In this document: positions 14,177 to 22,093 of the stretch, one piece after another | How the letters are laid out: each line of letters opens with the position of its first letter | Numbering within the stretch: the stretch's first letter is position 1 | NCBI GenBank assembly: GCA_035491935.1 | Contig: DATJJW010000215.1 | Span: forward strand, 1 to 32,256 | Origin: DATJJW01 sp035491935 | GTDB lineage: Bacteria; Pseudomonadota; Alphaproteobacteria; ATCC43930; CGMCC-115725 | DNA length: 32,256 bases | Direction: 5' to 3' | Notes under the pieces: model-generated | The model's input: only the letters and a program-made list of their open reading frames with translations | Database searches by the model: none | What the model was told of the DNA's origin: nothing | Made by a program: the position numbers and the translations under genes

Positions 14177-15130
14177 CCTAACGCCCAGATGCGCCTGGCC
14201 CAGCATCAGCAGGCAGATGGTCAGCGTCACCACCGACGCGACGGTGGAGTAGAGGATTGTGCCGGAGGTCACGACCGCCTCTCGCTTGTAGAATTCCGCG
14301 ACCATGAACGGGCCGGTGCCGGTCGGCAGCGCCGCGATAAGCACGGCGATGGCGGCGGGGAAGGCCGCCAGGCGGAAAATGCCATAGGCGCAGACCGCGG
14401 TGACCGCCGGCTGGGCGACCAGCTTCAGCAGGGCGAAGGCGATCGCGGTCGGCTTGGCCGACTGGCCGCCGCGATGCTTGGCGGCGAGGAACAGCCCCAG
14501 CGAGACCAGGGCGCAAGGGCTGGCGGCGTTGCCCAGCATATGCAGGAAGCTGGCGGCACCACCGGGCAGCTTGATGCCGGTGCTGGCCCAGACGAGCCCC
14601 AGCACCGGCGCCACCAGCAACGGGTTGCGGCTCAAGGATTTCGCCAGCTTCAGCGCCAGATGATGCGGTCGCCGCTCCGCCTGCAGGCCGAGCTCGACGC
14701 AGATGATGGCGACCGCGAACAGCACGCTCACCGTCAGGATGGTGGCGATGGTCGCCAGCATGAAGCTCTTTGGCCCGAAGATCACCTGGCACAGCGGGAA
14801 GCCGATATAGCCGGCATTGGCATAGCCGGTGTTGAGCCCGTCGATCGAGGCGTCGGTCAGCCGCCTGCCGCGGGCCATGCGGAAGATGAGCGTGGCACCG
14901 AACACGACGAAGCTGCCGGCGGCGAAGGAGGCGATGAAGCCCGGCTGCCAGAGATCGGCCCAGCGCGTGCCCGCCATCACCTGGAACAGCAATGCCGGCA
15001 GACCGAGATAAACCACAAAGCGGTTAAGCTCGGAGGCTGCGTTCGGTCCCAGCAGATTGAAGCGGCCGGCAAGATATCCCGCGGCGATGATGGCGAAGAC
15101 CGGCAGTACGATGAAGAGGGCGGTCAGCAT
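14174..15130 (-). CDS. AEC-family (auxin efflux carrier-like) transporter
   Basis: A 318-residue inner-membrane protein with around ten hydrophobic segments in two halves, as in the AEC family. Recognisable stretches are the N-terminal LPVFAIIAAGYLAGRFNLLG, the LNRFVVYLGLPALLFQVMA segment, GYANAGYIGFPL (the broken-helix motif of the first half), and AALPTGTGPFMVAEFY in the second half. Family members export or exchange malate, malonate or other small carboxylates. The substrate here is unknown. The start at 15130 fits the homology but lacks a clear ribosome site. It is divergent from a LysR gene, with 102 bases between them, the usual set-up for regulator and target. Confidence 0.9.
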   Translation of the reverse strand: MLTALFIVLPVFAIIAAGYLAGRFNLLGPNAASELNRFVVYLGLPALLFQVMAGTRWADLWQPGFIASFAAGSFVVFGATLIFRMARGRRLTDASIDGLNTGYANAGYIGFPLCQVIFGPKSFMLATIATILTVSVLFAVAIICVELGLQAERRPHHLALKLAKSLSRNPLLVAPVLGLVWASTGIKLPGGAASFLHMLGNAASPCALVSLGLFLAAKHRGGQSAKPTAIAFALLKLVAQPAVTAVCAYGIFRLAAFPAAIAVLIAALPTGTGPFMVAEFYKREAVVTSGTILYSTVASVVTLTICLLMLGQAHLGVR

Positions 15131-15219
15131 GGGAGGCGGAACCTCGGAGTGCGGCGGACGACCTGCCTCGATTGCCCTGGTTCATCATCCAGGGTCCAAT
15201 ACAGACTGAGGCCAATCTG

Positions 15220-15234
15220 ATACCTTGATGGTAT
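15220..15234. promoter_or_regulatory. LysR-type binding dyad overlapping the LysR start codon
   Basis: ATACC-TTGAT-GGTAT is a perfect dyad of the T-N11-A kind expected for LysR-type regulators. It includes the first two bases of the regulator's own ATG (15233). A second inverted repeat, CCCTGG-N8-CCAGGG (15175-15194), lies closer to the AEC gene. The first may serve autorepression, the second target activation. Confidence 0.45.
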
Positions 15235-16132
15235 GAATATCACCCTCAGCCAATTCCGCTATTTCTGCACCCTCGCCGAGATCGGCCATTTCGGCCGGGC
15301 AGCCGAACGGCTGCACATCTCGCAACCGCCCTTGTCGCGGCAGATCGCCCTGCTGGAGGCGGAGCTGGGCACTACCCTGTTCAAGCGCCATGCCAAAGGC
15401 GTCAGCCTGACGCCGGCGGGGCGGCAGTTCCTTGAGGATGCGCAAGCCGTGCTGCGTCAGGTCGAGCAGGCGCGACGCAACGCCTCGTCCGCCGGCACCG
15501 GCGAGGTCGGGCATCTCAAGCTGGGCTTCACCATGTGCGCTGCCTACAACGTCGTGCCGAGCCTGGCGCGCCGTTATACCGAGGCCTTCCCGCGCGTCGA
15601 TTTCCAGGCACGCGAGGTGCTGCCGGGCGAGATCCCGCAAGCCTTGCGCGACGGCGGCATCGATCTCGCCATCAGCTTCCCGAGCCCGGAACCCCAGCCC
15701 TTCACGGCGATGCCCTTGCTGCGCGAGCCCTTGAGCCTGGTGCTCCCGCAGCATCATCCGCTGGCCCGGGCGCGGCGCGTAAGGGTCGAGGCGCTGGCTC
15801 ATGAGCGCTTCCTGATCGTGCCGCGCCCCCAGGCGCCGCTGCTGCATGATGCTATCGTCGAGCGCTGCCGACAGGCGGGCTTCTCGCCGATGATCGCGCT
15901 CGAAGTCTATCTGCAGCAGACCATCGTCAATTTCGTGGCGGAAGGCCTGGGCGTGGCACTGGTGCCGGCCTCGATGGCCCGCGCCGAGGTCAAGGGCACG
16001 GTTTTCAAGAGCCTGTTCGACCCGCCGATGATCGAGCAGCAGCTGTTCTGGTCGCATGAGAACCGTAACCCCTGCATCCAGCGTTTCCTGTCGCTCGCCC
16101 GTGCGGAACCTGATATGGTTAACAATGGTTAA
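15233..16132 (+). CDS. LysR-family transcriptional regulator
   Basis: A 299-residue LTTR. The N-terminal winged helix (residues 1-60) shows ITLSQFRYFCTLAEIGHFGRAAERLHISQPPLSRQIALLEAELGTTLFKR, a textbook LysR helix-turn-helix. The effector domain (about 90-290) contains HLKLGFTMCAAYNVVPSL, LRDGGIDLAISFP and EGLGVALVPASMA. No ribosome site is visible, and the start codon lies inside a palindrome. The divergent AEC carrier is the likely target. The effector-domain pattern resembles regulators that sense aromatic or small organic acids (CatR/BenM-like), which is only suggestive. Confidence 0.95.
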   Translation: MNITLSQFRYFCTLAEIGHFGRAAERLHISQPPLSRQIALLEAELGTTLFKRHAKGVSLTPAGRQFLEDAQAVLRQVEQARRNASSAGTGEVGHLKLGFTMCAAYNVVPSLARRYTEAFPRVDFQAREVLPGEIPQALRDGGIDLAISFPSPEPQPFTAMPLLREPLSLVLPQHHPLARARRVRVEALAHERFLIVPRPQAPLLHDAIVERCRQAGFSPMIALEVYLQQTIVNFVAEGLGVALVPASMARAEVKGTVFKSLFDPPMIEQQLFWSHENRNPCIQRFLSLARAEPDMVNNG

Positions 16133-16178
16133 TTTCGCGGAATGCTGACGATCTCCTACCGTTGTGATGGAAGGACGC

Positions 16179-16574
16179 ATGGGCGAAAGGGACGAGGGCA
16201 ACCAGGTCAAGGCCGGTACGAATGAGCAGGAAGCGGCCATGTCGCTTCTGCGCATGATCGCCCGCGCCGAGCAATGGTGGGATCCGGATGAGAAATTGCC
16301 GTCCCGCAGCGACATATTGAGCGCCTATTCCGATTGCGTCGCCGCGGCGCGTGGGGAATACGGGACACCGGAACCAACGGTCGAGCCCGAGCCGATTTCC
16401 GCCATCCCCGTCGTCGAAGAGAAACCGGCCGGCCCGACGCCGCTCGCGGTGGGCGGCCTCGCCCTCTATGCGGCGGTGCGCGATCTGGCAGCGATCGACA
16501 AGGGTGCGGTCAACGAGAACCAGGCGGAGCCCGAGCTGCTGGTCGTCGATGGCCATGTCAGTGTCGTGGCATGA
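16179..16574 (+). CDS. Uncharacterised protein (131 aa)
   Basis: I do not recognise this protein. It has no signal peptide or membrane segment. Residues about 20-60 look helical (EQEAAMSLLRMIARAEQWWD and SRSDILSAYSDCVAAARGEY). A Pro/Glu-rich linker follows (TPEPTVEPEPISAIPVVEEKP), then a hydrophobic-acidic end (LAVGGLALYAAVRDLAAI to LLVVDGHVSVVA). AAGGA about four bases before the ATG at 16179 favours this start over GTG 16164 and ATG 16167. It follows the LysR gene by 46 bases on the same strand and precedes the Hsp20 gene by about 160 bases. Codon usage is like the neighbours', so it is probably a real gene. Confidence 0.6.
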   Translation: MGERDEGNQVKAGTNEQEAAMSLLRMIARAEQWWDPDEKLPSRSDILSAYSDCVAAARGEYGTPEPTVEPEPISAIPVVEEKPAGPTPLAVGGLALYAAVRDLAAIDKGAVNENQAEPELLVVDGHVSVVA

Positions 16575-16720
16575 ACCGCTTCGACGTGTGATGGGCCGTT
16601 CAACCCCGGCGCAGCGCACCTCACCTGCGTAAACGGCGCGGGCTACCCGAGCGCGCCGACGCTTCCCATTTATCATCCATGTACTGCAACAAGGGGCGTG
16701 CAACGCGCCCTGAAGAAGAA

Positions 16721-16733
16721 TGGCGGGGTGCCA
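16721..16733 (+). promoter_or_regulatory. Small hairpin enclosing the Hsp20 ribosome site
   Basis: TGGC (16721-16724) pairs with GCCA (16730-16733) over the loop GGGGT. The only SD-like purines would lie in the loop and the first base of the ATG in the stem. Heat-shock mRNAs of alphaproteobacteria often have heat-melting leader structures (ROSE type). The stem is just four pairs and lacks the ROSE UYGCU motif, so this is a weak candidate. Confidence 0.2.
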
Positions 16734-17134
16734 TGGCAAGAGATATCGAATCCTGGATGTGGCTGCGCGCTTGCGCCGCCCTCGACTACGCCGACCCGGC
16801 GGCGCGCTCCTCCTTCCAGCCACGCGGCGGGGCCGGCCAGCCCGGTTGGGAGCCGCCGATCGACCTGCTGGAGACGCCTGACTCCCTCTGGATCATCGTC
16901 GCCATGCCTGGTGTCGACGTCTCGACCATTGAAGTCATGATCTCCGGCGGCTCGATCGAGATCGCCGGTATCCGCCCGATCCCCTCGGCACTAAAGGGTG
17001 CTGCGATCCACCGGATGGAAATCCCCTATGGCCGGTTCGAGCGCCATGTCGGCCTGCCTGCCGGCCGTTTCGAACTGGAACGCCGCCATGTAGCCGATGG
17101 CTGCCTGACCTTGTCGCTCAGAAAGCTGGGATAA
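16733..17134 (+). CDS. Hsp20/alpha-crystallin family small heat-shock protein
   Basis: A 133-residue protein with an alpha-crystallin domain from about residue 38. WEPPIDLLETPDSLWIIVAMPGVDVSTIEVMISGGSIEIAG covers the first strands. HRMEIPYGRFERHVGLPAGRFE is the characteristic R.E..YG.F.R...LP segment, and GCLTLSLRKLG is the last strand. The short N-terminal region (MARDIESWMWLRACAALDYA) is rich in aromatic residues. It is expected to be an ATP-independent holdase. An upstream ATG at 16679 would add 18 residues but has no ribosome site. Its stop is four bases before lon, so the two form an operon, and it may deliver or hold clients for that protease. Confidence 0.88.
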   Translation: MARDIESWMWLRACAALDYADPAARSSFQPRGGAGQPGWEPPIDLLETPDSLWIIVAMPGVDVSTIEVMISGGSIEIAGIRPIPSALKGAAIHRMEIPYGRFERHVGLPAGRFELERRHVADGCLTLSLRKLG

Positions 17135-17138
17135 GATC

Positions 17139-19607
17139 ATGTCGACATTCAACGAATCCGACGACATCTCGCGCCGACTGCGGCTCGACCATGCCGCGGC
17201 TCTGGGGGCGCCCGCGGCGGCGGCTGCCGTCCCCGCCGCCGGCCCCGAATCCACCGCGTTGAAGCCGATCCCGGACGATGCGCTGATCATCCTGCCGATG
17301 CGCAATCTGACGCTGTTTCCCAGCCTGGTGCTGCCGGTCTCCCTGCGCCGCGACCTCTCGGTCCTGGCCGCGCAGGAGGCGATGAAGCAGGGCCGCAGCG
17401 TGGGCATGCTGCTGCAGCGCGACGCCGAGGTCGACACGCCGACCCCGGCCGATCTCAACGAGGTCGGCACGGTGGCGAGCCTGGTGCGCTATCTCACGGC
17501 CCAGGACGGAACCCATTATGCCGTCTGCCAGGGCGAGCGGCGCTTCCGTGTCGTCGAATTCCTGGAGGGCTGGCCGTTCATGGTGGCCCGCGTCCAGAAC
17601 GTGGTCGAGGAAGACGGCACCGTCGGCACCGAACTCGAGGCCAAGATGCATCTCCTGAAGGAGCGGGCGACGGAGCTTCTGACCCTGCTGCCCAACGCGC
17701 CGGGCGAGCTGCAGACGGTGATCAGCGCCATCACCGTGCCGGGCCAGCTTGCCGACACGGTGGCCGCCTTCATCGACATCAAGCCGTCGGAAAAGCAGGA
17801 GGTGCTGGAGATCCTCTCCGTGCCGAAGCGGCTCGAGCAGGTGCTGTGGCTGTTGTCGTATCGGCTGGAGGTGCTGCGCCTGTCGAAGCAGATCGGCGAG
17901 CAGACCCAGGAGAGCATCGAGCTGCGTCAGCGCGAATACGTGTTGCGCGAGCAGCTGAAGCAGATCCAGAAGGAGCTGGGCGAGAGCGACGAGGCCAATG
18001 ACTACGCCAATCTCGCCCAGTCCCTGCGCGACGCCAAGATGCCGGAGGATGTCGAGAAGCAGGCGCTGAAGGAGCTGAAGCGCCTGCAGAACATGTCCGA
18101 CGCCTCTGGCGAGGCCTCGATGCTGCGGACATATCTGGAATATCTGGCGGAGCTGCCCTGGAACGTCTCGACCGAGACCAAGATCGACATCGAGGCCGCA
18201 CGCAAAATCCTCGACGAGGACCATTACGGCCTCAAGAAGATCAAGCGGCGCATCCTGGAATATCTGGCGGTGCGCAAGCTGAACCCGACCGGCCGCAGCC
18301 CGATCCTGTGCTTCGTGGGGCCGCCGGGCGTCGGCAAGACTTCGCTCGGCCAGAGCATCGCCAAGGCCATGGGGCGCAAATTCGTGCGCGTGTCCTTGGG
18401 CGGCGTCCATGACGAGGCGGAGATCCGCGGTCATCGCCGGACATATATCGGCGCTCTGCCCGGCAACATCATCCAGGGCATCAAGCGCGCCGGCGCGCGC
18501 GATTGCGTCATGATGCTGGACGAGGTCGAGAAGCTTGGCCGTGGCATCCAGGGCGACCCGAACGCGGCGCTGCTGGAGGTGCTCGACCCCGAGCAGAACG
18601 GCACCTTCCGCGACAACTATCTGGGCGTCACCTTCGATCTCAGCCAGGTCATGTTCATCGCGACCGCCAATGTGCTGGATTCCATCCCCGGCCCCTTGCG
18701 CGACCGCATGGAGGTGATCGAGCTCACCGGCTATACCGAGGAGGAGAAGCGCAACATCGCCGAGCGTTACCTGATCCCGAAGCAGCGGGCGGCCAATGGT
18801 CTGACCGAAGAGCAATGCACGGTGACGGAAGCCGCGCTACGCCAGGTCATCGGCGGCTATACCCGCGAGGCCGGCGTGCGTTCGCTGGAACGTGAGCTGG
18901 GCGCCTTGTTCCGCCATATCGCGATGAAGGTCGCGGCGGGCGAGGTGCAGGAGAAGGTGACCATCGATGCCGGCGATGTCGCAGGTATCCTGGGCCCACA
19001 GAAGGTCGAGCGCGAGGCTCTGGCGCGGGTCGCCGTGCCGGGCGTCGTCACCGGCCTCGCCTGGACGCCGGTCGGCGGCGACATCCTGTTCGTCGAGGCG
19101 GCGCGGATGCGCGGTGGCGGCCGGTTGAGCCTGACGGGCCAACTGGGCGATGTCATGAAGGAAAGCGCCCAGGCGGCCTGGACCGTGGTCCGCTCGCATG
19201 CAAAGGAGTTGGGCATCGATCCCGAGGAGGTCGACAAGACCGACATCCACATCCATGTGCCGGCGGGCGCCATCCCCAAGGACGGGCCCAGCGCCGGCGT
19301 CGCGATGTACCTGTCGCTCGTCTCGGTGATGACCGGCAAGGTGGTGCCCCGCACCATCGCCATGACCGGCGAGATATCCTTGCGCGGCCTGGTGCTGCCG
19401 GTCGGCGGCATCGCCGAGAAGCTGGTCGCGGCGGCGCGTGCCGGCATCGAGACGGTGATCCTGCCCAAGCGGAACATGAACCTGCTGGACGAGATCCCGG
19501 ACGAGGCCCGGCGCAAGCTGTCGCTGATCTGGGTCGACACGGTCGAGGAGGCGGCCAAGGCCGCCTTCGGTGGGGCGCCAGCACTGGCGACGGTCGAGGC
19601 GTATTGA
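17139..19607 (+). CDS. lon: ATP-dependent Lon protease (LonA type)
   Basis: An 822-residue LonA-type protease. The N-terminal substrate-binding LON domain (about 48-240) begins IILPMRNLTLFPSLVLPV, and a coiled-coil region (REYVLREQLKQIQKELGE) follows. The AAA+ module has Walker A GPPGVGKT (394-401), Walker B MMLDEVEKL (458-466) and the sensor arginine region. The protease domain holds Ser718 in KDGPSAGVAMY and Lys761 in GIAEKLV, the catalytic dyad. The first 45 residues are Ala/Pro-rich and not conserved. The N-domain differs from the common LPLRDIVVFP form of the main bacterial Lon, so this may be a second, Hsp20-linked Lon paralogue (inference). Cotranscribed with hsp20; a hairpin terminator follows. 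Confidence 0.96.
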   Translation: MSTFNESDDISRRLRLDHAAALGAPAAAAAVPAAGPESTALKPIPDDALIILPMRNLTLFPSLVLPVSLRRDLSVLAAQEAMKQGRSVGMLLQRDAEVDTPTPADLNEVGTVASLVRYLTAQDGTHYAVCQGERRFRVVEFLEGWPFMVARVQNVVEEDGTVGTELEAKMHLLKERATELLTLLPNAPGELQTVISAITVPGQLADTVAAFIDIKPSEKQEVLEILSVPKRLEQVLWLLSYRLEVLRLSKQIGEQTQESIELRQREYVLREQLKQIQKELGESDEANDYANLAQSLRDAKMPEDVEKQALKELKRLQNMSDASGEASMLRTYLEYLAELPWNVSTETKIDIEAARKILDEDHYGLKKIKRRILEYLAVRKLNPTGRSPILCFVGPPGVGKTSLGQSIAKAMGRKFVRVSLGGVHDEAEIRGHRRTYIGALPGNIIQGIKRAGARDCVMMLDEVEKLGRGIQGDPNAALLEVLDPEQNGTFRDNYLGVTFDLSQVMFIATANVLDSIPGPLRDRMEVIELTGYTEEEKRNIAERYLIPKQRAANGLTEEQCTVTEAALRQVIGGYTREAGVRSLERELGALFRHIAMKVAAGEVQEKVTIDAGDVAGILGPQKVEREALARVAVPGVVTGLAWTPVGGDILFVEAARMRGGGRLSLTGQLGDVMKESAQAAWTVVRSHAKELGIDPEEVDKTDIHIHVPAGAIPKDGPSAGVAMYLSLVSVMTGKVVPRTIAMTGEISLRGLVLPVGGIAEKLVAAARAGIETVILPKRNMNLLDEIPDEARRKLSLIWVDTVEEAAKAAFGGAPALATVEAY

Positions 19608-19614
19608 CGACGAA

Positions 19615-19642
19615 ACGAGAGGCGGCGCCTGCCGCCTCTCGT
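19615..19642. terminator. Hairpin terminator after lon
   Basis: ACGAGAGGCGGC (19615-19626) and GCCGCCTCTCGT (19631-19642) are perfect 12-bp arms around GCCT, 7 bases after the lon stop. TCTCGTCAAGGAC from its 3' side is repeated at 19654-19666, running into the end of the next minus-strand gene. There is no T-tract, and it probably serves both directions. Confidence 0.7.
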
Positions 19643-19658
19643 CAAGGACCGCTTCTCG

Positions 19659-20192
19659 TCAAGGACTGCAATCCCCTCTGCGGAGGTCATAGAAGCCCAG
19701 GCCCAGCCTGAACAGCGGTAGCACGTCCTCGTTTTTGGCGATCGTCTTGTCGTCGATTCGGCCATCCGCTTTGCGCGGTAGCTCGTAGACATCGCTGATG
19801 GTGAAGATGCCGGCATTGGCGATGCTGGTACGGACCAGGATCGCGTGTCTGGACGTGAACACCAAATCCAGCCAATCGGGAATGGCGTGGTCGTATTTGA
19901 CCCGGACGATGGCGCGGATCCGCCGATGCGCCACGGCGTAGCGCATCATGCGCTTCTCATGGCGTGTCACCACCACGACCAGGCCTATGTCGGCGCCGCG
20001 CGCCTTGGCATAGGGGGCGGTGAGCTTCACGCCGGAATCGGTCGTCGCGACATAGTCTTTCGCGAAGGGGGCGGTATCGCAGGTGACGACGACGTCCTCG
20101 CCATCAAGGGTCGCCTGTTTGGTGACGGTCGCGGCATCGGCCGCCCCGGTGGCGAACAGGGCACAGGCAATCCCCGAAAGAAGACGTCTCAT
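19659..20192 (-). CDS. Uncharacterised exported protein (177 aa)
   Basis: A signal peptide, MRRLLSGIACALFATGAADA, precedes a protein of about 157 residues that I cannot assign to a family. The body reads as beta-rich: ATLDGEDVVVTCDTAPFAKD, then GLVVVVTRHEKRMMRYAVAHRR, and LDLVFTSRHAILVRTSIANAG. Two Cys (one early, in VTCDT, and one in the C-terminal GDCSP) could pair in the periplasm. Its ATG at 20192 overlaps the TGA of the PaiB-like gene (ATGA), so translation is probably coupled. It is the last gene of the mutM group. Confidence 0.7.
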   Translation of the reverse strand: MRRLLSGIACALFATGAADAATVTKQATLDGEDVVVTCDTAPFAKDYVATTDSGVKLTAPYAKARGADIGLVVVVTRHEKRMMRYAVAHRRIRAIVRVKYDHAIPDWLDLVFTSRHAILVRTSIANAGIFTISDVYELPRKADGRIDDKTIAKNEDVLPLFRLGLGFYDLRRGDCSP

Positions 20193-20827
20193 AAGCCGTT
20201 GCGTGCCTTCACCAGGGCGCCGACCTCGCGCGTCATCGCGTCGTCGGCGGCCGCCAGCCCGTCGGCGACGCCTTGGCGGTCCGCCGGCGGGCGGTTCTGG
20301 CTCATCTTCCACTTGCCTTCCAGCCGCGTGATGGTCAGGCGGAAACCGATGATGCCCTTCAGCTGTCCCTGGATGAAATCCGCCGGCGCGTCCGCGACCT
20401 TCCAGGGATGGGGCCGTCCCGCCTCGTGCCGGTCGGTGAGCCGTGTGACCAGATCGAGCAAAGGCGCGGCATCGCGGAAGAATTCCAGCTTTCCATGGGC
20501 CTGGATCGTCACGTAGTTCCAGGTCGGCACGACCTTGCCGGTCTCCTGCTTGGTCTTGTAGAGGCTGGGCGAGACATAGGCGTCGGGGCCCATGAAGATC
20601 GCCAGCGCCTCATGCTCCGGCAGATGGTCGGCGGCTTGCGGGTTGGCGATGGCGAGATGGCCGATCAGCGTACCATAGGGCTGCGGTTCCGCCTCCAGCA
20701 GCATCGGTACGGGGTTGGCGACCAGCCCCTGCCGGCCCATGGTCACGAGGTTTGCCAGACGGCAGGCGCGGATCGCCGCATGGATCGTCGCCACATCCCC
20801 TTCTGCGAAGATTGGCGGCAGGTACAT
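20189..20827 (-). CDS. PaiB-like FMN-binding protein
   Basis: A 212-residue protein of the PaiB/FMN_bind_2 family (PF04299). It begins with the typical MYLPPIFAE and continues with LIGHLAIANPQ, IFMGPDAYVSPSLYKTK, VPTWNYVTIQAHGKLEFF and GQLKGIIGFRLTITRLEGKWKMSQNRP, all strongly diagnostic. Bacillus PaiB was described as a negative regulator of sporulation and degradative enzymes. Structurally the family is a split-barrel flavin-binding fold, so an oxidoreductase or haem-linked role is also possible. It starts six bases after the preceding gene's stop and overlaps the next, so it sits in a tight operon with mutM at its head. Confidence 0.93.
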   Translation of the reverse strand: MYLPPIFAEGDVATIHAAIRACRLANLVTMGRQGLVANPVPMLLEAEPQPYGTLIGHLAIANPQAADHLPEHEALAIFMGPDAYVSPSLYKTKQETGKVVPTWNYVTIQAHGKLEFFRDAAPLLDLVTRLTDRHEAGRPHPWKVADAPADFIQGQLKGIIGFRLTITRLEGKWKMSQNRPPADRQGVADGLAAADDAMTREVGALVKARNGL

Positions 20828-20832
20828 GGCGG

Positions 20833-21186
20833 TCAGCGTGGGGAGAGGGTGAATCCGACGGTGAGCGCGCCGTCATGCCCCTTGAAATCGAGGCTGAGCC
20901 GCTCGCCCGACCGGTCGAAATCGTGCTCGCCCTTCTGATGCCAGCCCAGTTCCGGCAGGCTGGAGCGGTAGAAGGACAGCACCTGCTCGCGCTTGACCGC
21001 GCCGGTGGCCGTGGCCTCGACGATACGGCCCTGCGGCTTGTCGAAAATCAGCGGCCCGTCGCTCCTGGCGGTGAGGCCGGGCATCAGCGGCACATCCTCG
21101 GTGCCGGGGACATAAGCGGTCTCGGCCCATGCGATGGCGGGCAGCATGAGACACAGGGCGAGGGCAAGGAAAGCGAGGCGGCGCAT
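20833..21186 (-). CDS. Small exported protein of unknown function (117 aa)
   Basis: A clear signal peptide, MRRLAFLALALCLMLPAIAWA, is followed by about 96 residues. The mature part contains VPGTEDVPLMPGL, a PQGRIVEATATG turn, and VLSFYRSSLPELGWHQKGEHDFDRSGERLSL, ending in a beta strand LTVGFTLSP. The FYRSSLPELGW...F.R.GE.L pattern looks like a compact alpha-beta domain found in small periplasmic proteins of alphaproteobacteria. I know no assigned function. It follows mutM by 17 bases and precedes the PaiB-like gene by five, so it belongs to the mutM operon. Confidence 0.75.
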   Translation of the reverse strand: MRRLAFLALALCLMLPAIAWAETAYVPGTEDVPLMPGLTARSDGPLIFDKPQGRIVEATATGAVKREQVLSFYRSSLPELGWHQKGEHDFDRSGERLSLDFKGHDGALTVGFTLSPR

Positions 21187-21203
21187 GGACCGGGAACCTA
21201 GCA

Positions 21204-22034
21204 CTATTTCTGGCGGGCCGGGCAGTAAAAAGTCGAACGGTTCGACTGCACGATCCGGCGGATGACGCCGCCGCAATCGCAGTTGGGACAAGGCTCGCCC
21301 TCCTTGCCGTAAACCGCCCATTGATGCTGGAAATAGCCAAGCTCGCCCGAGGTCTGGACGTAGTCGCGCAGACTGCTGCCGCCGGCCGCGACCGCACGGG
21401 TCAAGACCTCGCGGACCGATGTGGCCAGGCGGTCCGCTTCCGCCCCGCTGAGCGAGGCGGCCTGCCGCATCGGATCGATGCCGGCCCAGTAGAGGCTTTC
21501 ACTGACATAGATGTTGCCGAGGCCGGCGACCACGCGCTGGTCGAGCAGTACCGCCTTGATCGGCGATTTCCGGCCTTTCAAGCCGGCGGCCAACACCGGG
21601 CCGCTGAAGGCGTTGGACAGCGGTTCCGGTCCCAACCCCACCAGCATCGGGTGACTGCCCAAGGTCTCGATGCGCGCATAGTCGAAGAAGCCGAAGCGCC
21701 GCGCATCGTTGTAGCAGATCGAGATGCCGCGATCGGTGGTGAAGATCACATGGTCGTGCGGACCCAGATCCTTCTTCTGGCTTTCGCCGATCACCATGCG
21801 GCCGGACATGCCGAGATGGCCGATCAGCACGCCGCCATCGTCGAGGGTGATCAGAATGAACTTGGCGCGGCGGCGTACCGAGGTCACCGCGCGACCCTCG
21901 ATCTTGTCGGCCAAACCCGGCGGCAGGGGAAAGCGCAGATCGGGCCGGCGCAGCTCCAGCCGCGCGATGCGCCTTCCCTCCAGCACAGTGGCCAGGCCGC
22001 GGCAGACGGTTTCGACTTCAGGTAATTCGGGCAT
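21204..22034 (-). CDS. mutM: Formamidopyrimidine-DNA glycosylase (Fpg/MutM)
   Basis: A 276-residue bifunctional glycosylase/AP-lyase that removes 8-oxoguanine and FaPy lesions. The N-terminal catalytic MPELPEVETV (Pro2 is the nucleophile, Glu3 the acid), Lys58 (RRRAKFIL), the H2TH region (AVLLDQRVVAGLGNIYVSE) and the C-terminal zinc-finger region are all present. The finger is odd. It reads CPNCDCGGVIRRIV then STFYCPARQK, where the usual last ligand of CPxCQ is Arg274. Cys249, 252, 254 and 271 remain, so an alternative set of four ligands is possible. Divergent from the YciB-like gene by 59 bases, and first gene of a minus-strand operon. No ribosome site is visible; a TATAAA sits close upstream. 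Confidence 0.96.
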   Translation of the reverse strand: MPELPEVETVCRGLATVLEGRRIARLELRRPDLRFPLPPGLADKIEGRAVTSVRRRAKFILITLDDGGVLIGHLGMSGRMVIGESQKKDLGPHDHVIFTTDRGISICYNDARRFGFFDYARIETLGSHPMLVGLGPEPLSNAFSGPVLAAGLKGRKSPIKAVLLDQRVVAGLGNIYVSESLYWAGIDPMRQAASLSGAEADRLATSVREVLTRAVAAGGSSLRDYVQTSGELGYFQHQWAVYGKEGEPCPNCDCGGVIRRIVQSNRSTFYCPARQK

Positions 22035-22042
22035 GAGCGCGA

Positions 22043-22048
22043 TTTATA
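22043..22048 (-). promoter_or_regulatory. -10 element of mutM, suggesting a near-leaderless mRNA
   Basis: On the minus strand TATAAA (22048-22043) is eight bases from the mutM ATG (22034), placing the transcript start within a few bases of the start codon. There is no Shine-Dalgarno sequence. No good -35 was found 16-18 bases upstream. Confidence 0.35.
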
Positions 22049-22093
22049 CGTTTCGATCTTGAAAGGCCAGGATATCCGGTCATTTTGGAGCGC

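Noticed and set aside
16661..16680. Heat-shock sigma (RpoH) promoter before hsp20, from the -10-like CCCATTTAT
   Set aside because: No matching CTTG -35 at a suitable distance was found.
16635..16717. ROSE-type RNA thermometer in the hsp20 leader
   Set aside because: GC-rich hairpins are present but not the conserved UYGCU anti-ribosome-site motif.
17118..18815. 565-codon open frame antisense to lon
   Set aside because: Shadow of lon. Leu/Gln/His-rich with no family pattern.
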